DNA of 64,000 nucleotides from an uncultured Oscillospiraceae bacterium (GTDB lineage: Bacteria > Bacillota > Clostridia > Oscillospirales > Oscillospiraceae): contig CAKTRJ010000007.1 of assembly GCA_934597345.1 (NCBI GenBank), forward strand, positions 4,033 through 68,032. Direction: 5' to 3'. The position numbers and the translations under genes were made by a program. Below the pieces are notes generated by a model. That model saw nothing but the letters and a program-made list of their open reading frames with translations. It was not told where the DNA came from and did no database searches. Shown here one piece after another: positions 34,289 through 42,140 of this stretch (position 1 is the first letter of the stretch; each line of letters opens with the position of its first letter).

Positions 34289-35116
34289 TTATCGCCGTCC
34301 GGCGGCCTGCATGATGGCCTCCACGGCATCCACCGGCTGGCTGCCCCAGGTGATCTCGGTACTCTCGCACCCGGCGCTGTCCAGCAGCTCACGGGCCTGG
34401 TCGGTCAGCAGCTTCTGATAGGCGTCGTCCACCAGTTCCAGCTTTTGCAGGAACTCCGTCAGGTTGTCGGTTTTAGAGGACAGCCATGTGGTGGCGGCAT
34501 CACTGATCTCATTGGCGCCAAGGCCGGTGTTCACGCCCCATTCGATCAGCCCGGCCGCCGCCTGCACCGCCGACAGGGAGGAACCGGAAGTCCCCACCTT
34601 CACCTCCTCGTCGATCTCGTCCAGAATGGGCAGCGTCAGCACCGGCGGCACATCGGCCGGGGCTCCGGCTGCATCAGAGGTGGAGCAGGTCACGCCGTCC
34701 GCGCCGATGGTCACATACAGCTTTTCCTGCGTCGCGTCATAAAGGAAGGTGCCCTCCCTCAGCAGCGTATCATCCGCATCCAGCGCACCCACGGTAAAGA
34801 GGACGGAACAGTTATCCTTCCGGGAAAGCTCCACGATATCCTCGCCGGTGAAGATCCACTCCCCGCCCTTCAGGGGCGAACCGTCGGCGTTTTTGCACAC
34901 CTTCGAGAAGCTGCCGCCGTGGATGTAGATGGAGCTGGCATCATCCCGTTCCAGCTTGACATACACGCCGTATTCCCCGGTCTCCGCCGGGATGTCTGCC
35001 CCGTTGGCCGAGGGTGTGTTGTCTTTTACTTCTGTCAGACGGGTGCAGCCCGTCATAAGGGCGGCCAGCAGCAGTATCGCCGCGGCCAGCAGCGTGATCT
35101 TTTTCATCTGTTTCAT
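34289..35116 (-). CDS. Lipoprotein of unknown function (island)
   Basis: 275 residues; ATG 35116 is used because AAGGAG is 5 bases upstream. Signal peptide with lipobox AALMTGC (Cys near residue 24). The next 110 residues look beta-rich (YGVYVKLERDD, WIFTGEDIVELS). The C-terminal 100 residues are helical and acidic. I recognise no family. It is the last gene of the second island operon, before a terminator. Confidence 0.65.
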   Translation of the reverse strand: MKQMKKITLLAAAILLLAALMTGCTRLTEVKDNTPSANGADIPAETGEYGVYVKLERDDASSIYIHGGSFSKVCKNADGSPLKGGEWIFTGEDIVELSRKDNCSVLFTVGALDADDTLLREGTFLYDATQEKLYVTIGADGVTCSTSDAAGAPADVPPVLTLPILDEIDEEVKVGTSGSSLSAVQAAAGLIEWGVNTGLGANEISDAATTWLSSKTDNLTEFLQKLELVDDAYQKLLTDQARELLDSAGCESTEITWGSQPVDAVEAIMQAAGRR

Positions 35117-35141
35117 CATTTCTCCTTTTGCCTGTTTCGTT

Positions 35142-35498
35142 TTACTTCGTCTCCCGGAGCTGCTTCAGGTTTTCCAGTACGAACGGGTTGTTGGCGGCGA
35201 TGCGCCCCAGCGTCGGACATCCATCCATCTCCGTGCAGTCGGCGCAGGTATCCAGCCCCTTCTCCCGGACGCAGTTATGTACCGGACAGAGCTTGTCGCA
35301 GAAGGGCGTTTTCGCGCCCTCTATGCGGCAGCCGGTGCAGTTTATCATGTCCGGCGTGATGGTCACGCCGTTGAGCTTCGTCCACAGGGCGGCGGTTTTC
35401 TCCCGCAGGGCATCGTCGTTTGTGACGGTTGCGATCCTGGCGTCGCACGTTTCGCAGTCCAGTCCGCAGCAGCCGATCAGTTGGTTTGTGTATTTCAT
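35142..35498 (-). CDS. DUF3795-type Cys-rich protein
   Basis: 118 residues from ATG 35498 (GGAGG 5-6 bases upstream). The start IGCCGLDCETCDARIAT is the DUF3795 hallmark, with further Cys in CTGCRIEG, FCDKLCPVHNCV and CADCTEMDGC. It probably binds metal or an iron-sulfur cluster. Function unknown. It follows the isochorismatase-type gene and one copy of the 47-bp repeat. Confidence 0.82.
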   Translation of the reverse strand: MKYTNQLIGCCGLDCETCDARIATVTNDDALREKTAALWTKLNGVTITPDMINCTGCRIEGAKTPFCDKLCPVHNCVREKGLDTCADCTEMDGCPTLGRIAANNPFVLENLKQLRETK

Positions 35499-35562
35499 TG
35501 TTGCCTCCATGTTTTTATTACTTTGCCCACGCTTTTGTTTGCCGGCACACCTCCTGCAATAA

Positions 35563-35609
35563 GTAAACGCGGCACAGGCCGTTTTTGTGGCATGCATCGT
35601 ATTTACGCG
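35563..35609 (-). repeat. 47-bp intercistronic repeat, copy 1
   Basis: Begins GTAAACGCGGCACAGGCC and continues TTTTTGTGGCATGCATCG. It is similar to the copy at 36158-36204. It lies between the isochorismatase-type and DUF3795 genes. Confidence 0.7.
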
Positions 35610-35617
35610 ACCGGCGC

Positions 35618-36112
35618 TTATGCCCCCGTAACTTGGGAAAGCGTCACCACAGCGCCGCCCTTGCTCTCATAATAGGCCAGCAGCTCCGGCAGCTTCTTTT
35701 TATCATAGCTGGTGATGCAGTCCGACAGCACATGGACGGTATAACCGGCTTTCCGCATATTATAGCAGGTGGATTTGACACAGGCCGCGGCATCCGCCCC
35801 GGCAAGATAAAAGTCGGTAATCCCCGTTTCCCCGATGAAAGCCGCAAATGCCTCGCTGGTCAGGGCATTGCTCTTCGACTTCGTGAAGATATGGTCGGAT
35901 ACGACGTTCAGCTCCGGCACCAGCTCCGCGCCGCGGGTGCCGGGCTTGAAGGTTCTCGTCCACGCGGACAGATTGTTGTGCTGAATGTAAACGATCCACA
36001 ACTCCTTTTGGATGGCCCAGTCGATGGCCCTGTTGACGTTTTCAATAATTTCCTTGTAATTCTTCGTGATGTCATTCTGAAGGTCGATCACGACCAATGC
36101 GCTGTTTTTCAT
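35618..36112 (-). CDS. Isochorismatase-family cysteine hydrolase
   Basis: 164 residues from ATG 36112 (GGAGG 8 bases upstream). The catalytic triad is recognisable: Asp in ALVVIDLQND near residue 9, Lys in FTKSKSNAL near 80, and Cys in GADAAACVKSTCYN near 115. The family includes nicotinamidases and N-carbamoyl hydrolases; the substrate here is not evident. It sits in the second TetR operon of the island. Confidence 0.88.
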   Translation of the reverse strand: MKNSALVVIDLQNDITKNYKEIIENVNRAIDWAIQKELWIVYIQHNNLSAWTRTFKPGTRGAELVPELNVVSDHIFTKSKSNALTSEAFAAFIGETGITDFYLAGADAAACVKSTCYNMRKAGYTVHVLSDCITSYDKKKLPELLAYYESKGGAVVTLSQVTGA

Positions 36113-36157
36113 GCTGTGTTCCTCCATATTCTCCTTTTGTCTCGGTCTCCCCAAATA

Positions 36158-36204
36158 GTAAACGCAGTACACGCCATTTTTGTGGCATGCACTGCGTCTA
36201 AGCG
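36158..36204 (-). repeat. 47-bp intercistronic repeat, copy 2
   Basis: Nearly perfect hairpin, ACGCAGTACACGCC paired with its near complement GGCATGCACTGCGT. It overlaps the last bases of the KTR gene and precedes the isochorismatase-type gene. Confidence 0.7.
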
Positions 36205-36386
36205 TCTGGCATTTTGATTTCTTCTATTTTCCCGTCCCGGAAACGGATCACGCAGGTATATCTGCACTTGGGGCAGAAGAGAGGGAAATCCTCCAGCACC
36301 GTGTGCGGCCGTATCTGCGTTCTGGTCTTGCCGCCGCATTTAGGACAGCGCAGCCAATCCAGCTTCAATGACATGCACTCAGTCAT
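36198..36386 (-). CDS. Cysteine-rich KTR-type small protein
   Basis: 62 residues. Two CPxC pairs form a zinc ribbon: LRCPKCGGKTR and LFCPKCRY. The DWLRCPKCGGKTRTQIRPHT pattern and final MPDA match the cysteine-rich KTR proteins often found beside resistance genes on gut Firmicutes elements. Its ATG overlaps the end of TetR2, with GAGG 9 bases upstream, so it is translationally coupled. Function unknown. Confidence 0.85.
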   Translation of the reverse strand: MTECMSLKLDWLRCPKCGGKTRTQIRPHTVLEDFPLFCPKCRYTCVIRFRDGKIEEIKMPDA

Positions 36387-37020
36387 GGGACGTTACCTCG
36401 GTTCCCTGCCTCACCAGCGCACAAAAGGCCGCGTCCCGGTCAAAGATCCCCGCGGCAAAGCCGGGGATCTCCCGGATGGACTTATAGATGCTGAGACTGA
36501 ATCCCGTCAGGATCCGGCCGATCTCCTGATCGGAGTAGCCGCAGTCGCCGGTGACAATCAGTGTGGACAGGCTGTGCACCACGAGCCACATATCCCGGAA
36601 ATAGAGGTCAGCTTCCGCGGCGGTGATGTGATAAATGTCCATCAGCGTCGGGCGTACCAGCTGCTGCAAATGCCGCATGGAGTTCATGGCGCTGTACTCC
36701 TGCCCCCGGGTCAGGAACAGCAGCCGGTAAAGCTCCGGCTCCTCCCGGGCGAAGCGGATATAGCTCTTTCCAACACCAAGGAACGGGATCTTCTCTTTTA
36801 AGCCCGCACTGGTGTAGCTGTCATATACACGCACCGCAGCCCCGTAGACCTCCTGTCTGACGTCATCCATGGAGCCGAATCCGGTAAAGATGGGCCGCGT
36901 GGAGGTGCCCAGCTCGTCGGCAATGGTCTTTGCCGTCAGGGCGTCGATCCCCCTGGCCCGCACCACACGCAGCGCCGCCGCCACCATTTCTTCTCTTGTA
37001 AACTTATTCTTCGGCGCCAT
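36379..37020 (-). CDS. TetR-family regulator 2 (island)
   Basis: 213 residues from ATG 37020 (AAAGGGGG upstream). Helix-turn-helix LTAKTIADELGTSTRPIFTGFGSMDD near residues 28-53, then a TetR C-terminal ligand domain. It heads TetR-KTR-isochorismatase-DUF3795-lipoprotein. A 34-bp palindrome adjoins its -10, so autorepression is likely. Its promoter is the last unit before the right end of the island. Confidence 0.92.
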   Translation of the reverse strand: MAPKNKFTREEMVAAALRVVRARGIDALTAKTIADELGTSTRPIFTGFGSMDDVRQEVYGAAVRVYDSYTSAGLKEKIPFLGVGKSYIRFAREEPELYRLLFLTRGQEYSAMNSMRHLQQLVRPTLMDIYHITAAEADLYFRDMWLVVHSLSTLIVTGDCGYSDQEIGRILTGFSLSIYKSIREIPGFAAGIFDRDAAFCALVRQGTEVTSHD

Positions 37021-37047
37021 CGTTTTCCCCCTTTCGCCAAAATGCAC

Positions 37048-37109
37048 TAAGCGATGCACATCGCATGATGCGCATCGCTTATTATATGCAGACACAGTCC
37101 TCTTGTCAA
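37048..37109 (-). promoter_or_regulatory. Promoter and TetR2 operator
   Basis: Minus strand: TTGACA (37104-37109), 17-base spacer, TATAAT (37081-37086). The palindrome TAAGCGATG...CATCGCTTA (37048-37081, 14 of 17 positions paired) begins at the -10. Same design as at TetR1. Confidence 0.88.
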
Positions 37110-37135
37110 TAGGGAAATATCCGGCCCAAAAACGG

Positions 37136-37161
37136 CTGCCGCACTTTTCCCTCACCCCACG
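37136..37161. repeat. Right island junction (attR): inner 20-bp arm plus CCCCACG
   Basis: CTGCCGCACTTTTCCCTCAC (37136-37155) is the inverted counterpart of the left arm (18 of 20). CCCCACG (37155-37161) repeats the left junction heptamer. Confidence 0.85.
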
Positions 37162-37357
37162 CGGCGTCGAAGGAGATGCTGCACAGTTTATCCTTGCGTT
37201 CCACCGAATAGATCGGCAGCTGGCGCTGGGTGGCCGCCGCCGTGCGGGAGGCGGGATACAGTGTCACATAGAAGATGCCCGCCGCCACCGCCAGCGTACA
37301 CAGCACCGCCAGCACCCGCCGGTGCAGCAGGAAGATCCGCACCCGTTTCTCTTTCAT
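37155..37357 (-). pseudogene. Polysaccharide deacetylase, 5' part, split by island insertion
   Basis: 68 deacetylase residues from ATG 37357: a basic start, one membrane segment (near 13-33), QRQLPIYSVERKDKLCS and the first NodB motif ISFDAAWG. Beyond that the frame runs 15 codons into island DNA and stops. The remaining motifs are at 25522-26106. As it stands, the fragment is a membrane stub without a catalytic domain. Intact relatives are PdaB-type deacetylases of the spore or cell wall. Confidence 0.9.
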
Positions 37358-37567
37358 ACGATCCCCGTCCTTTCTGGTGTCCAGCCTATGCGTGCCCAAG
37401 GGGAAAAATACCGGGGCGCTCCGTCTCCGCTCCCGTTGGCCGCCAGCACATGAGCAGGTCTTAATAAAACCTTAATCTCCGCCGTGATTGTTTCTTAATC
37501 CGGCGTTTGCTACCATAAAGGTGACATCGATTGACAAGGGCAGAAAGAGAAGAAAGGATGTGCCTTT

Positions 37568-38824
37568 ATGGAGACCACGCTGCGCACCATCAACGCCGTT
37601 ATCTCGGCGCTGTTTTTTATCTGCTATACCTATCAGTTCCTCTATATCCCGCTGGTACTGGCGAAAAAGCCAAAGCCCCTCACCGCCCCGGCCGGATCGC
37701 ACCGTTACGCGGTATTGATCGCCGCCCGGAACGAGGAGAACGTCATTTCCGGCCTGCTGGAGAGCCTCCGGGCGCAGACCTACGACATGTCCCTTGTGAC
37801 GGTGTTCGTGGCGGCGGACAACTGCACCGACCGCACCGCCGCCGTGGCCCGCGCCCACGGCGCGGTGGTCTATGAGCGGTTCAACCAGCTGAATGTGGGC
37901 AAGGGCTACGCGCTGGACTTCCTGCTTCAACACATCGGCGCGGACTATCCGGCGGGGTTTGACGGCTATTTTGTGTTTGACGCCGACAACCTGCTGGCCC
38001 CGGACTACATAGAGCGGATGAACGGGATGTTCTCCAACGGCCATGAGATCGTCACCAGCTACCGCAACAGCAAGAACTTCGGCGGCAACTGGATCAGCGC
38101 GGGCTATGCCCTGTGGTTCCTGCGGGAGAGCCGCTATCTCAACGGCGCCCGCACCCGTCTGGGCAGCAGCGCCGCCGTGGGCGGCACGGGCTTTCTGTTC
38201 TCCCAGCGGGTGCTGGACGAGAGCCACGGCTGGCGCTTCTATCTGCTGACCGAGGACATTGAATTCTCCGTGTACCACATCCTCCGGGGCGAAAAGATCG
38301 CCATCTGCGAGGACGCCGTGCTGTATGACGAGCAGCCCACCAGCTTCCGCCAGTCCGTGCGGCAGCGGCTGCGCTGGGCCAAGGGGTATATTCAGGTGTT
38401 CCGCCGGTACGGCGCTGATTTGTTGAAGGGCGCGGCCAGGGGCAGCTGGAGCTGCTTCGACATGTCCATGTCCATCCTGCCGGCCTTTATCCTGACGGCG
38501 CTGTGCCTGCTGGCCAACATCACCCTGTCGGTGCTGGGGCTGATGCAGGGCGTCGGTGTGTGGTTCGCCATGCGGTCGCTGCTGGAGTGCATGGGCAGCA
38601 TCCTTGCCACGCTGCTGGTGCTGGGCGGCATCACCGTGGCCACCGAGTGGAAGCGCATCCACGCTCCGGCGTGGAAAAAGATCGCCTATACGCTGACGTT
38701 CCCACTGTTCATGCTGACGTATCTCCCCATCTCGCTGGCGGCGCTGTTCATGAAGGTGGAGTGGAAGCCCATCCACCACAGTGTGAACCTGCCTGCCCTC
38801 CCGTACCCCGCCGCCAAGAATTGA
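37568..38824 (+). CDS. Membrane glycosyltransferase, GT2 family
   Basis: 418 residues. N-terminal membrane segment near 10-30; the GT-A domain has LIAARNEENVI near residue 50, the metal-binding DADN near 136, TEDIE near 231 and the acceptor motif RQRLRWAKG near 267. Two or three membrane segments follow (near 300-390). It resembles processive or single-addition synthases related to cellulose synthase and IcaA. The product is unknown, perhaps a cell-surface glycolipid or polysaccharide. The promoter region holds three TTAAT repeats at 37461, 37472 and 37495. Confidence 0.88.
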   Translation: METTLRTINAVISALFFICYTYQFLYIPLVLAKKPKPLTAPAGSHRYAVLIAARNEENVISGLLESLRAQTYDMSLVTVFVAADNCTDRTAAVARAHGAVVYERFNQLNVGKGYALDFLLQHIGADYPAGFDGYFVFDADNLLAPDYIERMNGMFSNGHEIVTSYRNSKNFGGNWISAGYALWFLRESRYLNGARTRLGSSAAVGGTGFLFSQRVLDESHGWRFYLLTEDIEFSVYHILRGEKIAICEDAVLYDEQPTSFRQSVRQRLRWAKGYIQVFRRYGADLLKGAARGSWSCFDMSMSILPAFILTALCLLANITLSVLGLMQGVGVWFAMRSLLECMGSILATLLVLGGITVATEWKRIHAPAWKKIAYTLTFPLFMLTYLPISLAALFMKVEWKPIHHSVNLPALPYPAAKN

Positions 38825-38826
38825 CC

Positions 38827-38855
38827 TTGTGCAATCGGCCGCGAAAGGGTATGAT
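38827..38855 (+). promoter_or_regulatory. Sigma-A-type promoter of the two-component genes
   Basis: TTGTGC (38827-38832), 17-base spacer, TATGAT (38850-38855), 37 bases before the response regulator ATG. Confidence 0.5.
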
Positions 38856-38892
38856 AGAGGTATGACAAACTCACCCCCACAGGAGGTCATCT

Positions 38893-39588
38893 ATGTATAC
38901 GATCTTAGTCGTTGATGACGAAAAGGATATCGTCTCCGCGCTGGAAATATATCTCAAGGCCGAGGGCTACCGGGTGCTGGCCGCCTATAACGGAAAAGAG
39001 GCCCTGTCCGTGGCGGCGCGGGAGGACGTGCACCTGATCCTCATGGACATCATGATGCCGGTCATGGACGGCCTGACCGCTATGGCCCAGCTGCGGCAGA
39101 CCAGCAACGTCCCCGTGATCCTGCTGACCGCCAAGGGTGAGGACACCGACAAGGTGCTGGGCCTGAACGTGGGCGCGGACGACTACATCACCAAGCCCTT
39201 CAATCCAGTGGAGATGCTGGCGCGGGTGCGTTCCCAACTGCGGCGGTATTTACAGCTGGGCGGCGGGCAGGTACAGCCCTCCACGATGATCATCGGCGGC
39301 ATTTGTCTGGACGACAACGCCAAGGCCGTCACCGTGGACGGCGATCCCGTCTCTCTTACCCCCAAGGAATACGACATTCTCCGCTTTCTCATGCAGAACG
39401 CCGGAACGGTGTTCTCCCCCGGCGAGATCTACCGCCGGGTGTGGGGAGACGTGCCCCTGAACGCCACAGGGGCCATCGCCGTGCATATCCGGCATCTGCG
39501 GGAAAAGCTGGAGATCAACCCCTCGGAGCCGCGATACATCAAGGTGGTCTGGGGCAAAGGCTATAAAATGGAGGGTACCCTGACATGA
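38893..39588 (+). CDS. OmpR-family response regulator
   Basis: 231 residues. Receiver domain with the acidic pair VVDDEKD near residue 8, the phospho-acceptor Asp in LILMDIMMPVMDG near 52, and Lys in YITKPFNP near 102. C-terminal winged-helix DNA-binding domain from about 130 (LTPKEYDILRFLMQNAG, HIRHLREKLE). Its stop overlaps the histidine-kinase start by 4 bases, so the two are a cognate pair. The target is unknown; the adjoining glycosyltransferase is a candidate. Confidence 0.93.
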   Translation: MYTILVVDDEKDIVSALEIYLKAEGYRVLAAYNGKEALSVAAREDVHLILMDIMMPVMDGLTAMAQLRQTSNVPVILLTAKGEDTDKVLGLNVGADDYITKPFNPVEMLARVRSQLRRYLQLGGGQVQPSTMIIGGICLDDNAKAVTVDGDPVSLTPKEYDILRFLMQNAGTVFSPGEIYRRVWGDVPLNATGAIAVHIRHLREKLEINPSEPRYIKVVWGKGYKMEGTLT

Positions 39589-41522
39589 AACGACTTCTGG
39601 ACAAGACCTGGGCCAAGCTGGCGGCCTTTTTCCTGACGCTGTTGTTCATCGCGCTGACGGCGCTGGGCGGTATCGGCATTGGCATTCTGGCCAGCTACAA
39701 CGTATTTCTGGACGGCGGCGCGTACCTGCGCCAGACGATGTATGAATCGCAGTGCAACAGCGCCATTCACAACGCCTACTACTATCTGTACGGTACCATG
39801 GCAAACGCCGGACTGCTGGCGGATGACACGCCCGACACGGATGCCTCGGATACCTCTGCCGCAGACATTACCGAAGAGGAACAGCAGCAGGCGCTGGAGG
39901 ATATGCCCCGCGCCTTCGCAGAAAGATTCTCCCGCGAGGATACCGACTGTCATCTGGCCATCGTCGACAAGAATACCGGGGAGATCACCTTTGAAAACTT
40001 TGCGCTGACGGACAGCGACAAGCCGCTGTACTCCATACAGGAGACCTTTACGCTTACCTATGCCGACGGATCTGAGGAGGAGCTGACCATTGCCGCCGAC
40101 CTGCTGCCTGCGGATGAGTTCCCTGACTATTCCTATCTGGTGATGACATGGCTGCTGAACCACATCGGACTGACGGTGTTCCTGACGGTGCTGTTTCTGC
40201 TGCTGACGCTGCTGTGCTTTGGCTTCTCCATGGCTTCCGCCGGACACTGGGCCGGCCACGAGGGCATCCACCTGACGTGGCTGGATAAGATTCCGGCGGA
40301 TGTGTGGCTGCTTGTGCTGCTGTGCGCGTTTTTCATCGGCTGGGACACCTTCTACTACGGGTTGGGACGGCTCGGGATCATCGCGGCGCTGCTGCCCTTT
40401 CTTCTGCTGTTCCTGTGTGTGTTCGCCGCCCAGTGCAAGGCCGGAACGGTGCTGCGGAGCACGCTGATCGGCCGTCTCCTGCGGCTGCTGTGGCGCATCG
40501 TCAGGGCGGTGGGCCGGGGGCTGTACCGCACCGCCGCTGGCCTGCCGCTGATGTGGAAAACCGCTTTGATCACAGTGGCGCTGTTCTTTCTCGAGATGCT
40601 TCTGGTTCTGGTAGGCTACGGCTCCGTGGACGGCATCTTTGTGGCGATGAAGTTGGTGGAGTTCCTTGCCATCCTGTACATCGCCCTGAACCTGCGCATC
40701 CTGCAGAAGGGCGGCGAGAAGCTGGCGGAGGGCGACCTCTCCCAGAGCATCGACATCAAGCCGCTGATCGGTGACTTCAAGCGCTACGGCCAGCGGATGA
40801 ATGACCTGCGCACCGGCATGGAGCGGGCGGTGCAGGAGCAGACCAAGGCCGAGCGCATGAAGACCGAGCTGATCACCAACGTGTCCCACGATATCAAAAC
40901 CCCCCTGACCTCCATCGTCAACTATGTGGACCTGCTGCAGAAGGTGGATGTCCAGCCGGAGACGGCACGGGAGTACATCGCCGTGCTGGATCGCCAGAGC
41001 CGCCGTCTGAAAAAGCTGACGGAGGATCTGGTGGAGGCATCCAAAGCGTCCTCCGGCGCGCTGCCGGTGGAGCTTCAGCCCACGGATGTAGCGGTGCTGT
41101 TCGATCAGATCGTGGGCGAGTATCAGGAGCGGCTGGCCGACTGCCATCTGACACTGGTGGCCCGACCGCCGGAGAAGCCCGTCTCCGTCCGGGCCGACGG
41201 CAAGCTCCTCAGCCGCGTTATGGACAATCTGGTCAGCAATATCTGCAAATACGCGCTGGAGGACACCCGCGTCTACGTCGTGGCATCCAGCGACGCGGAG
41301 ACGGTCACCATCAGCTTCAAGAATGTCTCCCGGGCCGAGCTGAACATCTCCCCCGATGAGCTGATGGAGCGCTTTGTCCGGGGCGACGCCTCCCGCCATA
41401 CTGAGGGCAGCGGTCTGGGCCTCTCCATCGCCGGAAGTCTGGTGCGTCTTATGAACGGCACGTTTGCCCTGTCCATCGACGGTGATCTGTTCCGCGCCGA
41501 TATCACCCTTCCCCGGGCGTAA
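39585..41522 (+). CDS. Sensor histidine kinase
   Basis: 645 residues. Membrane segment near 12-34, an extracytoplasmic sensor region of about 150 residues, then a group of five or so membrane segments (about 185-365). A HAMP-like linker, the phospho-acceptor NVSHDIKTPLTSIVNYVDLL (His near 432), and the ATP-binding domain with NLVSNICKYA and GSGLGLSIAG follow. Many membrane segments between sensor and kinase are unusual and suggest integration of an envelope or membrane signal. It is followed by a strong terminator. Confidence 0.93.
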   Translation: MKRLLDKTWAKLAAFFLTLLFIALTALGGIGIGILASYNVFLDGGAYLRQTMYESQCNSAIHNAYYYLYGTMANAGLLADDTPDTDASDTSAADITEEEQQQALEDMPRAFAERFSREDTDCHLAIVDKNTGEITFENFALTDSDKPLYSIQETFTLTYADGSEEELTIAADLLPADEFPDYSYLVMTWLLNHIGLTVFLTVLFLLLTLLCFGFSMASAGHWAGHEGIHLTWLDKIPADVWLLVLLCAFFIGWDTFYYGLGRLGIIAALLPFLLLFLCVFAAQCKAGTVLRSTLIGRLLRLLWRIVRAVGRGLYRTAAGLPLMWKTALITVALFFLEMLLVLVGYGSVDGIFVAMKLVEFLAILYIALNLRILQKGGEKLAEGDLSQSIDIKPLIGDFKRYGQRMNDLRTGMERAVQEQTKAERMKTELITNVSHDIKTPLTSIVNYVDLLQKVDVQPETAREYIAVLDRQSRRLKKLTEDLVEASKASSGALPVELQPTDVAVLFDQIVGEYQERLADCHLTLVARPPEKPVSVRADGKLLSRVMDNLVSNICKYALEDTRVYVVASSDAETVTISFKNVSRAELNISPDELMERFVRGDASRHTEGSGLGLSIAGSLVRLMNGTFALSIDGDLFRADITLPRA

Positions 41523-41539
41523 TACTTCTTTATAAACCT

Positions 41540-41582
41540 GACCGGGAGCCTTCCAAAAAGGCTCCCGGTCGGGTTCTTTTTC
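41540..41582 (+). terminator. Terminator after the histidine kinase
   Basis: GACCGGGAGCC (41540-41550) paired with 41560-41570, then TTCTTTTTC. Confidence 0.9.
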
Positions 41583-41640
41583 TTGACAAGCAGAGAAAAT
41601 GCTTTATAATAGTTGTACATACAACGATGTATCTACAACT
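41583..41640 (+). promoter_or_regulatory. Promoter and MarR operator
   Basis: TTGACA (41583-41588), 16-base spacer, TATAAT (41605-41610). An imperfect inverted repeat AGTTGTACATACA / TGTATCTACAACT (41611-41623, 41628-41640) sits directly on the start of transcription, fitting autorepression by the MarR protein. Confidence 0.85.
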
Positions 41641-41663
41641 TTCTCTGTGAATCGGAGGTGGCT

Positions 41664-42140
41664 ATGGATATTACAGAACGGAAGATCACAAAAATCGCCC
41701 GCGAAGCGGAAAAGCTGGTGCTGCGGACGCTGCGGGAAAAGGACGTAGGCACGGCGGAGATCGACCTGATCCACGCGCTGCGCCACAATCCCGGCTGCAC
41801 GCAGGCGGCGCTGGCGGAACTTCTCCACGCCGACAAGGCCGCCATCGCCCGACGGACGAAGAATCTGGAAGCCAAGGGGTATCTCGTCCGCAGAAACGCC
41901 CCCAACGACCGGCGCAGCCAGCTGCTGTACCCCACGGAAAAGGCGGAGAGCCTGAAGTCCTCCAAGGCGGAGATCGAAGCGGCTTTTTACGAGTATCTGA
42001 CCAGTGCCCTGTCCCCGGAGGAGGCCGCCGCCTTCGCGGCGGCGCTGGACAAGCTGTACACAGTGTCCAAGAGGGAGCGCCGCGCGGGCTTCCCGCACTT
42101 TCAAAAGGCCGTGGAAGGTGAAGCGAACGATGAAGCATGA
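41664..42140 (+). CDS. MarR-family regulator
   Basis: 158 residues from ATG 41664 (GGAGGTG upstream). Winged helix with GCTQAALAELLHADKAAIARRTKNLEAKG near residues 45-70 and NDRRSQLLYPT as the wing. It heads an operon with two ABC exporter half-transporters, a usual multidrug or antimicrobial-peptide efflux arrangement. The overlapping palindrome at its promoter suggests that a ligand releases self-repression. Confidence 0.93.
   Translation: MDITERKITKIAREAEKLVLRTLREKDVGTAEIDLIHALRHNPGCTQAALAELLHADKAAIARRTKNLEAKGYLVRRNAPNDRRSQLLYPTEKAESLKSSKAEIEAAFYEYLTSALSPEEAAAFAAALDKLYTVSKRERRAGFPHFQKAVEGEANDEA

Larger units (their letters stand above)
26109..37154. mobile_element. ~11 kb serine-recombinase genomic island inside a deacetylase gene
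   Basis: Limits are set by the split deacetylase, the shared CCCCACG at both ends and the 20-bp imperfect terminal inverted repeats. Contents from left: AAA ATPase, large serine recombinase with small upstream ORF(s), structured RNA candidate, LysR, zinc ribbon, small hypothetical, then TetR-membrane-hydrolase-CAT and TetR-KTR-isochorismatase-DUF3795-lipoprotein operons. No relaxase, coupling protein or conjugation genes are seen, so it would need help to transfer between cells. The recombinase lies about 1.4 kb from attL, a normal place for an integration gene. Confidence 0.85.

Noticed and set aside
36158..36204. Integron attC site
   Set aside because: The hairpin lacks the paired core sites of attC, no integron integrase is present, and the repeats sit within an operon of one orientation.
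37106..37357. A genuine 83-residue membrane protein
   Set aside because: Its last 15 residues are island DNA and the first 68 are the head of the split deacetylase.
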